Part shown: in pieces, positions 1 through 4,820 of the stretch
Numbering within the stretch: the stretch's first letter is position 1
How the letters are laid out: every line of letters begins with the position of its first letter
From: an uncultured Collinsella sp.
GTDB lineage: Bacteria > Actinomycetota > Coriobacteriia > Coriobacteriales > Coriobacteriaceae
Direction of reading: 5' to 3'
Length of the DNA: 5,751 bases
Assembly (NCBI GenBank): GCA_900757285.1
Contig: CAAENI010000283.1
Coordinates: 1-5,751 of the forward strand
The notes under the pieces: generated by a model
What the model was told of the DNA's origin: nothing
The model's input: the letters and a program-made list of their open reading frames with translations, nothing else
Databases searched by the model: none
Program-made: the position numbers and the translations under genes

Positions 1-29
1 CGAATGCTATCGAGGGGCGTGATGCTCAA
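1..29 (-). CDS. Probable 5' end of a divergent gene (partial)
   Basis: Read on the minus strand, a TTG codon at 29-27 opens a frame without stops to the window edge, giving MSITPLDSIR. A good Shine-Dalgarno sequence AAAGGA (42-37) lies 7 nt upstream of the TTG, and a near-consensus -10 box TATACT (63-58) lies further upstream, so a short leader of about 20 nt is plausible. Only ten residues are visible, so no family can be assigned. The start is reminiscent of GntR/FadR-type regulators, which often begin with a short segment containing a Pro-Leu/Ile pair before the DNA-binding helices. A divergent regulator beside a lactate permease would fit known genome habits, but that is inference. It could also be an unrelated gene or chance. 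Confidence 0.35.
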
Positions 30-57
30 AGCGGGGTCCTTTCTATTGCTGCGCTCT

Positions 58-63
58 AGTATA
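58..63 (-). promoter_or_regulatory. Candidate -10 box of the divergent gene
   Basis: On the minus strand this reads TATACT, five of six matches to TATAAT. It sits 15 bases upstream of the AAAGGA ribosome site (42-37) that precedes the TTG at 29. No convincing -35 box is visible at 16-18 bp spacing, so the promoter may be activator-dependent or the match may be chance. Confidence 0.35.
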
Positions 64-88
64 GACGCGACGGTGTTCGCTCGTGTTT

Positions 89-105
89 TTGAACGGATTG
101 TTCAA
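89..105. promoter_or_regulatory. Operator-like inverted repeat upstream of the lactate permease
   Basis: TTGAACGGATTGTTCAA is a perfect 6-bp inverted repeat around a 5-bp spacer. It lies 107 bp before the permease start and about 26 bp upstream of the candidate divergent -10 box, which suits a shared site for a dimeric regulator. The spacing does not match the usual GntR/FadR-type operator core, so the cognate protein is unknown. No clear promoter for the permease could be picked out; TGTAAT at 123-128 is a possible -10 box with a weak -35. Confidence 0.35.
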
Positions 106-196
106 TATTTTCGGCAGGCGGCTGTAATTTGTCGGTAAGTGTGCGGTATCCTGTTGAAGTTTTGTGACACCCCCCCGATGCCGCCCACGCGGCACC

Positions 197-202
197 AAGG
201 AG
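197..202 (+). promoter_or_regulatory. Ribosome binding site fixing the permease start
   Basis: AAGGAG lies 9 nt before the ATG at 212. It supports that start over the in-frame GTG at 164, which has no comparable site. A 6-bp GC-rich hairpin with arms TGCCGC and GCGGCA (179-194, loop CCAC) ends only 2 nt upstream of it and could affect ribosome access. Confidence 0.75.
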
Positions 203-211
203 CTTCTACCT

Positions 212-1783
212 ATGGACGTCGCCGCATTCTTACTGGCTCTTGTGCCGATTATTTGGCTGGTCGTGATGCTGCTGTGCTTTAAATGGCCAGCTTGGAAGGC
301 CGCTATCGGATCGTTTGTCCTTTCGTGCGTGCTTGCCTTCGCATGGTGGCACCTGCCGGCAGCGCAGATCGCGACCGCCTCGCTTGAAGGCTTTTTGATG
401 GCTCTGTGGCCCATCGTCCTGGTGATCATCGCCGCGGTATTCACGTATAACCTGTGCGTTCGCACGGGCGCCATGGACGTGATCGGCAGCATGATCACCT
501 CCATCAGCAGCGACCGCCGTCTGCTGGCGCTGCTCGTGGCCTGGTGCTTCGGTGGTTTTATGGAGGGCATGGCCGGTTTTGGCACTGCCGTCGCCATTCC
601 TGCCGGCATGCTCGCGGGCCTGGGTTTTGAGGCCGTGCCCGCCGTGCTCATCTGCCTGCTGGCCAACGGCGTACCCACACCCTACGGCTCCATCGGCATC
701 CCCACGGTGTCCGTTGCCGACTTGGTGGGTCTGGATTCCCTGCACCTGGCGACCGTTCAGCTGGTGCAGTTGGCGCCTTTCTTTGTGATGATGCCGCTGT
801 TTATCGTACTGGTTGCTGGTCGTGTTGCCGAGGACCAGGGCAACGTTGCAGGCGTTGCCGAGCGCCTACGTGGCGCGGCGGGCATCGCCGTGCTCTCCGG
901 CGTGTCCTTTGCCGGTGCGGCTCTGGTCGTTGCTAGGTTTGTGGGTCCCGAGCTTGCCGTCGTCGTCGGTTCTATCGTTTCGCTCGGGCTGACAGCTGCG
1001 CTTGCTATGCGTGCCGAGAAGTCGGGGCATCTGGACGCACGCTTTCACATGAATATCGAGGCCGGCGAACAGCTCACCGCTAAGTCGGCGCTTTCTGCCT
1101 GGTCGTGCTTCATCCTGATTTTTGTGCTGCTGTTGGGTACCTCCAACCTGGTGCCCGTCGTGCACGCCGCGCTCGCGCCGTTTGCGAGTCACGTGCAGGT
1201 GTATTGCGGCGAGAACCCCGGCACGCTTACGTTTTCGTGGATCAACACGCCGGGTGTTTGGATTTTCCTGGCTGCGTTTGTCGGCGGTGCCATTCAGGGC
1301 GCTTCGCCGCGCTTGATGGGTGAGGTGCTGGCCGCGACCGTCAAGCAGATGATGCCGACAGTCATTACCATGCTTTCGGTGCTGGGTTGCGCCAAGGTGA
1401 TGGGCTATGCGGGCATGATTTCTTCGATCAGCGCGTTTTGCATTGCGGTCGCTGGCGGCCTGTACCCGATTCTGGCTCCGTGGATCGGCGCCGTCGGTGC
1501 GTTCGTGACCGGTTCGGGCACGTCCTCAGGCATGCTGTTTGGCCCCATCCAGAGCCAGGCTGCTACAGCGCTGGGTGTGAGCGACTACTGGATGGTCGCG
1601 CTGAATGCGCTTGGCGTTGCTGCCGGTAAGATGATTTCGCCGCAGACGCTCGCCATTGGTCTTGCCGCCGTACGCGTGCGCGGCAAGGACGCCGAACTCC
1701 TGAGCGCCGTGCTGCCCTACGCCGCCGGCATGCTGGTCCTCATGAGCGCCATCGCCATGCTCGGACAAGGCCTGCCACTATAG
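212..1783 (+). CDS. lctP: L-lactate permease (LctP/LldP family)
   Basis: Integral membrane carrier of 523 residues that takes up lactate (possibly also glycolate) in symport with protons, the known role of this family (E. coli LldP is about 550 residues). The chain is almost entirely hydrophobic, with roughly 12-14 membrane spans. The first lie near residues 5-22, 29-46, 61-80 and 102-120. Family marks are the FMEGMAGFG block (116-124) followed by TAVAIPAG, the ANGVPTPYGSIGIP block (151-164), the TGSGTSSG loop (433-440) and GKMISPQ (472-478). The start at 212 is chosen for its AAGGAG site. A longer frame from GTG 164 would add 16 polar residues crossing a C7 run and is unlikely. No lactate dehydrogenase or lactate-use gene follows; the next gene is pckA after 251 bp. 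The TGSGTSSG loop departs from the TGSDTSSN that I recall in many Gram-positive members, so the substrate is not certain. Confidence 0.9.
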   Translation: MDVAAFLLALVPIIWLVVMLLCFKWPAWKAAIGSFVLSCVLAFAWWHLPAAQIATASLEGFLMALWPIVLVIIAAVFTYNLCVRTGAMDVIGSMITSISSDRRLLALLVAWCFGGFMEGMAGFGTAVAIPAGMLAGLGFEAVPAVLICLLANGVPTPYGSIGIPTVSVADLVGLDSLHLATVQLVQLAPFFVMMPLFIVLVAGRVAEDQGNVAGVAERLRGAAGIAVLSGVSFAGAALVVARFVGPELAVVVGSIVSLGLTAALAMRAEKSGHLDARFHMNIEAGEQLTAKSALSAWSCFILIFVLLLGTSNLVPVVHAALAPFASHVQVYCGENPGTLTFSWINTPGVWIFLAAFVGGAIQGASPRLMGEVLAATVKQMMPTVITMLSVLGCAKVMGYAGMISSISAFCIAVAGGLYPILAPWIGAVGAFVTGSGTSSGMLFGPIQSQAATALGVSDYWMVALNALGVAAGKMISPQTLAIGLAAVRVRGKDAELLSAVLPYAAGMLVLMSAIAMLGQGLPL

Positions 1784-1890
1784 TCGGCACTTAGGGACGT
1801 TCCTTATGTGCCGGCACTTTGGGAACGTCCCTAAGTGCCGGCATTCGGGGACACTCCTTGAATGTTGCCTGTTCAAGAACGTCTCCAATG
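1784..1890. repeat. Tandem palindromic intergenic repeat (two 54-bp-period units)
   Basis: Unit 1 is a long hairpin. Bases 1784-1803 pair with 1822-1841 over 20 bp, with one T-G wobble at the base. The 18-bp loop contains its own perfect palindrome GTGCCGGCAC (1808-1817). Unit 2 (1838-1890) aligns to unit 1 without gaps at an offset of 54 bp. By hand count about 32 of 51 positions match, including GGGAC, CCTT and GAACGTC, so it is a decayed second copy with a weaker stem (CTTGAA at 1857-1862 against TTCAAG at 1872-1877). No T-run follows either stem, so it is not a standard terminator. The form resembles REP-like elements mobilised by Y1 (RAYT) transposases, but no transposase is in this window. 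Confidence 0.75.
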
Positions 1891-2022
1891 ACTAGGCCGC
1901 TTGCGTGCGATTTTTGACCGTTGGGCGGGCGCTTCGCCGTTGCCGCAAAAACGTTTTTGCATATCGGGTACAACGAGCTTTACGTGAGTAAAGTGCGCGT
2001 CGCGTCCACGTGTCGCGTTTTT
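1891..2022. other. Upstream region of pckA
   Basis: This is the remainder of the gap between the permease and pckA. It holds no convincing gene. TTGACC (1914-1919) resembles a -35 box, but no -10 box sits at proper spacing. TACAAC (1969-1974) is a possible -10 box without a -35. Two symmetric motifs are present: the perfect palindrome at 1945-1960 (listed separately) and CTTTAC/GTAAAG around GTGA (1978-1993). The promoter of pckA probably lies here but cannot be pinned down by eye. Confidence 0.5.
1945..1960. promoter_or_regulatory. Perfect 16-bp palindrome upstream of pckA, possible operator
   Basis: GCAAAAACGTTTTTGC is fully self-complementary with a central CG and lies 75-90 bp before the pckA start. 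Perfect palindromes centred on CG are typical of LacI/GalR/CcpA-type operators. The outer bases here read CA...TG rather than the TG...CA of a cre box, so CcpA itself is not supported. A role in control of pckA is inferred from position only. Confidence 0.4.
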
Positions 2023-2030
2023 AAAGGAGG
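2023..2030 (+). promoter_or_regulatory. Ribosome binding site fixing the pckA start
   Basis: AAAGGAGG is a near-perfect Shine-Dalgarno sequence only 4 nt before the ATG at 2035. It rules out the longer in-frame reading from 1921, whose extra 38 residues would be encoded by palindrome and leader DNA. Confidence 0.85.
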
Positions 2031-2034
2031 CCCC

Positions 2035-3705
2035 ATGCCTGGTGTTACCCCTGCAGAAGTTCTGTCCAACTTCGGTATTACGCTGGTCGAAGATCCCGCC
2101 GAGAATCAGCCCCGTCTGCTGGTCGATCTACCCGCCGCGGAGCTCGTCGAGCACGCTATCCGCCGCGAAGAAGGCCGCATGGCATCCAACGGCGCGCTGG
2201 TGATCGAGACGGGGGAGCGCACCGGCCGTTCCCCCAATGACCGCTTTATCGTCGACACCCCCGATGTCCACGACAAAATTGCCTGGGGCGCCGTCAACCG
2301 CCCGCTGTCCGTCGAGAGCTATGAGGCCATCAAGGCCGGCATCGTCGACTATCTCAACGAGCGCGACGTGTTCGTCACCCGCGGCATGGCGGGCGCCGAC
2401 CGCAACCACACGCGTCGCCTGCTCGTTGCCTGCGAGCGTGCCAGCCAGGCACTCTTTATTAAGCAGATGCTCGCCCGCCCGCTCGCCCGCGAAATCGCGC
2501 GCACCGGCGAGCCCGACTTCTGCGTGCTCGCAGCGCCCGGTTACCAGTGCGACCCTGCCATCAAGGGCCTCAACTCCAGCGCCGCCGTGGTCATCAATTT
2601 CCAGGAACGCGTGATTCTGGTCGCCGGCACCGGCTACTCCGGCGAGATTAAAAAGTCGATCTTTAGCGTTATGAATTATTTGCTGCCCGTCGAGGACGAC
2701 GTGCTGCCCATGCACTGCTCGGCTAGCATGGATCCCGTCACGCATGAGACCGCCGTGTTCTTTGGCCTGTCGGGCACCGGCAAGACCACGCTTTCGGCCA
2801 ACCCCACGCGCCTGCTGATCGGCGACGACGAGCACGGTTGGTCCGATATGGGCATCTTTAACATCGAGGGCGGCTGCTACGCCAAGTGCGAGGGCCTGGA
2901 CGCGTTCCACGAGCCTGAGATCTTCAACGCCGTCCGTTTTGGCGCCATTTGCGAAAACGTGGTGCTCGACGAGAATCGCAAGCCCAACTACGATGACGTC
3001 TCGATCACGCATAACACGCGCGTGGCCTATCCCGTTGAGCATATCCCCAACGCGTGGACCAAGGGCATGGGCACCACTCCGAGCGTCGTGCTGTTTTTGA
3101 CCTGCGACGCCTTTGGTGTGTTGCCGCCCATCTCACGCCTGACGGCCGATGTCGCCATGTACCACTTTGTGACGGGCTTCACCGCCAAGATCCCCGGCAC
3201 CGAGGTCGGCGTCACCGAGCCCACGCCCACGTTCTCTTCGCTGTTCGGCGAGCCGTTTATGCCACTCGACCCCATGGTTTACGCCAAGATGCTCGGCGAG
3301 CGCATTGCCGACGGCCGCACGCGTGTGTACCTGGTCAACACCGGCTGGATCGGCGGCGGCTACGGCGTGGGTCATCGCATCGAGCTTGCCTACACGCGCG
3401 CCCTGGTGGCCCGCGCCCTCGACGGCACCATCGAGGACAGCGAGTTCGTGCACGACGACATCTTTAATGTCGACATTCCCACTACGTGCCACGGTGTGCC
3501 CGACGGCATCCTGGTGCCGCGCCAGTACTGGCAGAGCACCGCGCGCTTCGACGAGGCCGCGCACAACCTGGCGGTGATGTTCGAGGAGAACTTCGAGAAG
3601 AAGTACTCGCACCTGCCCGAGTCCGTCAAGGCCGCCGGTCCGCACGCTCAAGTACACGCCGACGCCCGTCATCGCGGCCGCGGGCTGCTGGGACTTCGCC
3701 ACTAG
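2035..3705 (+). CDS. pckA: Phosphoenolpyruvate carboxykinase (ATP)
   Basis: Cytosolic enzyme, 556 residues, interconverting oxaloacetate + ATP and PEP + CO2 + ADP (EC 4.1.1.49). It is gluconeogenic in many bacteria, but often works in the CO2-fixing direction in anaerobic gut species. The ATP-type active-site set is complete: R65 in TGRSPNDR, Y201 and K206/K207 in GYSGEIKK, H227 in PMHCSAS, the P-loop GLSGTGKTTLS (244-254, K250 and T251), the metal-binding GDDEHGW (D264, D265) and R329 in NTRVAYP. These positions run close to those of the 540-residue E. coli enzyme. Family similarity ends at KAAGPHA (residue 538); an extra 18-residue His/Arg/Gly-rich tail (539-556) follows and may reflect a lost stop codon. 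The gene is preceded by 251 bp of repeats and palindromes and followed by an intrinsic terminator 20 bp after its stop, so it is probably monocistronic. Confidence 0.97.
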   Translation: MPGVTPAEVLSNFGITLVEDPAENQPRLLVDLPAAELVEHAIRREEGRMASNGALVIETGERTGRSPNDRFIVDTPDVHDKIAWGAVNRPLSVESYEAIKAGIVDYLNERDVFVTRGMAGADRNHTRRLLVACERASQALFIKQMLARPLAREIARTGEPDFCVLAAPGYQCDPAIKGLNSSAAVVINFQERVILVAGTGYSGEIKKSIFSVMNYLLPVEDDVLPMHCSASMDPVTHETAVFFGLSGTGKTTLSANPTRLLIGDDEHGWSDMGIFNIEGGCYAKCEGLDAFHEPEIFNAVRFGAICENVVLDENRKPNYDDVSITHNTRVAYPVEHIPNAWTKGMGTTPSVVLFLTCDAFGVLPPISRLTADVAMYHFVTGFTAKIPGTEVGVTEPTPTFSSLFGEPFMPLDPMVYAKMLGERIADGRTRVYLVNTGWIGGGYGVGHRIELAYTRALVARALDGTIEDSEFVHDDIFNVDIPTTCHGVPDGILVPRQYWQSTARFDEAAHNLAVMFEENFEKKYSHLPESVKAAGPHAQVHADARHRGRGLLGLRH

Positions 3706-3724
3706 CTTCGCCGTGAGTCCATAT

Positions 3725-3761
3725 CCACCACAAAGGGGACAGGCGCCTTTGTGGTGGTTTT
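3725..3761 (+). terminator. Intrinsic terminator after pckA (repeat family)
   Basis: A perfect 12-bp stem, CCACCACAAAGG (3725-3736) with CCTTTGTGGTGG (3746-3757), has a 9-nt loop GGACAGGCG and is followed by TTTT. It lies 20 bp after the pckA stop. Only the plus strand has the T-run, so it acts in the pckA direction. The same arms and the loop core ACAGG recur in inverted orientation at 4678-4716. Confidence 0.85.
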
Positions 3762-3788
3762 GCTCGCGTGGATGGCTCGGGTTACAAT
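3760..3788 (+). promoter_or_regulatory. Candidate promoter for the leader RNA / B3-B4 gene
   Basis: TTGCTC (3760-3765) and TACAAT (3783-3788) are separated by exactly 17 bp. The -10 box matches five of six bases and the -35 box keeps TTG. The -35 box starts inside the T-run of the pckA terminator, so termination and re-initiation are tightly packed. The expected transcript start is near 3795. Confidence 0.4.
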
Positions 3789-3794
3789 ACGCCT

Positions 3795-3892
3795 GACATA
3801 TCGTCCCCTTCTCCGGATGGGGACAGCGTAAGCGCTCTTGTGGCGGCACCGTAGGACTTTGAAGGTGGCCGTTGTAAGGGCGCTTTTTGTTT
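3795..3892 (+). ncRNA. Structured leader or small RNA ending in an intrinsic terminator
   Basis: Two hairpins follow the candidate promoter. The first pairs GTCCCC (3803-3808) with GGGGAC (3819-3824) around a 10-nt loop. The second is one long stem: 3830-3850 pairs with 3864-3885 over 21 pairs with a single bulged G (3868) and a 13-nt loop (3851-3863), running directly into TTTTTGTTT (3884-3892). About five pairs are G-U wobbles when read as plus-strand RNA (for example U3836-G3879 and G3842-U3873). On the minus strand they would be A-C mismatches, so the structure is selected or suited as plus-strand RNA. It could be an attenuator in front of the B3/B4 gene, an independent small RNA, or a backup terminator for pckA. 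I do not recognise it as a T-box, SRP RNA or a known riboswitch. Confidence 0.45.
3830..3892 (+). terminator. Intrinsic terminator in the leader of the B3/B4 gene
   Basis: The lower stem AAGCGCUCUU (3830-3839) with AAGGGCGCUU (3876-3885) is followed by TTTTTGTTT (the last two stem bases overlap the tract). It stands 41 nt upstream of the B3/B4 start at 3933. A terminator placed between promoter and gene is the layout of transcription attenuation, although simple readthrough control or a small-RNA end would look the same. Confidence 0.65.
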
Positions 3893-3894
3893 AG

Positions 3895-3912
3895 GCGCCC
3901 TCACTCGGGCGC
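3895..3912 (+). promoter_or_regulatory. GC-rich hairpin just before the B3/B4 ribosome site
   Basis: GCGCCC (3895-3900) pairs with GGGCGC (3907-3912) around TCACTC. The same GCGCCC can instead pair with GGGCGC at 3878-3883 inside the terminator stem, so the two folds exclude each other. The hairpin ends 9 nt before the Shine-Dalgarno sequence at 3921. Confidence 0.4.
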
Positions 3913-3920
3913 GCACAATG

Positions 3921-3927
3921 AAGGGAG
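3921..3927 (+). promoter_or_regulatory. Ribosome binding site fixing the B3/B4 gene start
   Basis: AAGGGAG lies 5 nt before the ATG at 3933. The in-frame ATG at 3918 would place this purine run inside the coding region and has no ribosome site of its own, so 3933 is preferred. Confidence 0.7.
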
Positions 3928-3932
3928 AGCGT

Positions 3933-4652
3933 ATGAAGAGCTTTATTGCCGAGGATTCATTCTGGGAACTATTTCCGCAGGCGGCTATCGGCGTTGTGGT
4001 CGTAAAGGGCATGAAGCCCGCGGCTCAGATTCCCCAGGAGGACGTGGATGCGATCGCCGCGCTGCTTGACCGCGCCAACATCGATGCGGAGCGCCACCTG
4101 ACTAGCGATACCATCAGCGAGAACGCGCCGGTCAAGGCATGGCGCGACGCGTACCGTCTGTTCAAGACTAAAAAGGGCGCCCGCTGCTCGATCGAGAACT
4201 TGCTCAAGCGCGTGCTTAAGGGCAAGCCTGTGGGCCACATTACGCCCGCGGTGGACATCTACAACACGGTGTCGCTGACCTATGCGCTGCCCGTGGGAGG
4301 CGAGGACCTACATGCTATTGAGGGCGATCTGCGGTTGGCGGTGACCGACGGTGGCGATGCGTTTCTGCCGCTTGGCGAGGAGACAGGTGACCCGACGCTT
4401 CCCGGCGAGCTCGCCTACATCGATGATGCGGGCGCCGTGTGCCGCTGCTGGAACTGGCGCGACGGCGTTCGAACGGCCCTGTCCGACGATTCGACCGACG
4501 CGTTCCTGGCGATTGAGTGCGTGGAGCCCGAGCGAATGGAGGACTGCCAGGCCGCCATCGACCGTCTTGCCGATCTGCTCGAGCGGTATTTGGGGGCGAC
4601 GGTTGTCGTTAAGACGCTTGTGACCCGCGACAATCCCTGTGTGGACCTGTAG
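3933..4652 (+). CDS. Solo B3/B4 tRNA-editing-like domain protein
   Basis: A cytosolic protein of 239 residues made of a single B3/B4 domain, the fold that in phenylalanyl-tRNA synthetase beta hydrolyses mischarged Tyr-tRNA(Phe). Free-standing members are widespread and thought to act on nucleic acid or aminoacyl-tRNA, but their function is unproven. Signature stretches include FPQAAIGVVVVKG (14-26), KAWRDAYRLFKTKKGARCSIENL (68-90 region), a conserved block with YNTVSLTYALPVGG (110-123), HAIEGDLRL (127-135), PLGEE (146-150), YIDDAGAVC (162-170) and RCWNWRD (171-177). Residues 200-239 form a helical tail and a final strand. Length matches the family. It has its own candidate promoter and a structured leader with a terminator, and is closed by a strong terminator, so it is likely a single-gene unit. 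The family call is firm; the role is inferred. Confidence 0.88.
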   Translation: MKSFIAEDSFWELFPQAAIGVVVVKGMKPAAQIPQEDVDAIAALLDRANIDAERHLTSDTISENAPVKAWRDAYRLFKTKKGARCSIENLLKRVLKGKPVGHITPAVDIYNTVSLTYALPVGGEDLHAIEGDLRLAVTDGGDAFLPLGEETGDPTLPGELAYIDDAGAVCRCWNWRDGVRTALSDDSTDAFLAIECVEPERMEDCQAAIDRLADLLERYLGATVVVKTLVTRDNPCVDL

Positions 4653-4677
4653 CGGCGCCTAGAACCTATTGATGCCC

Positions 4678-4717
4678 AAAACCACCACAAAGGTACCTGT
4701 CCTTTGTGGTGGTTTTT
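4678..4717 (+). terminator. Intrinsic terminator after the B3/B4 gene (inverted repeat-family copy)
   Basis: A perfect 16-bp stem, AAAACCACCACAAAGG (4678-4693) with CCTTTGTGGTGGTTTT (4701-4716), closes a 7-nt loop TACCTGT and ends in a T-run. The A-rich left arm gives a T-run on the other strand too, so it may work in both directions. Its reverse complement carries the loop ACAGGTA, matching the ACAGG core of the pckA terminator, so the two are copies of one element in opposite orientations. Confidence 0.88.
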
Positions 4718-4718
4718 A

Positions 4719-4734
4719 TGTTGATGGGTCAACA
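4719..4734. promoter_or_regulatory. Operator-like inverted repeat upstream of the MarR gene
   Basis: TGTTGATGGGTCAACA is a perfect 6-bp inverted repeat with a 4-bp centre, starting 2 bp after the preceding terminator. Its length fits MarR-family operators, which are commonly palindromes of 16-20 bp, and the regulator gene begins 86 bp downstream. Autoregulation is inferred from position. TAAGAT at 4772-4777 is a possible -10 box, with no clear -35. Confidence 0.35.
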
Positions 4735-4820
4735 AATAGGTCGTGCAGGGCTGGCGGCCGCTGGGTACGGTTAAGATGTTTACCCATAAGCATTATGCAA
4801 GCGAAAGGCGGTCGTCTCTC

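Noticed and set aside
43..678. Minus-strand frame of 211 codons overlapping the permease
   Set aside because: It covers the control region and the well-supported permease N-terminus in antisense; no domain and low-complexity composition.
1784..1842. Terminator for the lactate permease
   Set aside because: The stem is strong but no T-run follows on either strand and it has a decayed tandem copy, so a repeat element is the better description; factor-assisted termination is still possible.
1784..1890. CRISPR array
   Set aside because: There are only two units, each palindromic and decayed, with no constant repeat alternating with unique spacers and no cas genes.
1945..1960. CcpA cre box
   Set aside because: The central CG fits, but the outer half-site bases are CA/TG instead of TG/CA, and CcpA is typical of Firmicutes, not of this group.
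1921..2034. N-terminal extension of pckA
   Set aside because: The extra 38 residues would be encoded by the palindromes and the Shine-Dalgarno region; AAAGGAGG before 2035 settles the start.
2128..3042. Long open frame of 304 codons on the minus strand inside pckA
   Set aside because: It is the antisense shadow of a GC-rich, strongly biased gene. It has no recognisable domain or ribosome site, and the plus-strand frame encodes a complete enzyme.
3133..3849. Open frame of 238 codons on the minus strand across the end of pckA and the gap
   Set aside because: It runs through the pckA coding region, the terminator hairpin and the leader stem, and its protein looks like antisense composition with no known motif.
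3795..3932. T-box riboswitch in the leader of the B3/B4 gene
   Set aside because: The GGTGGCC part recalls the T-box core, but the conserved AGGGTGG-N-ACCGCG sequence and the specifier stem are absent.
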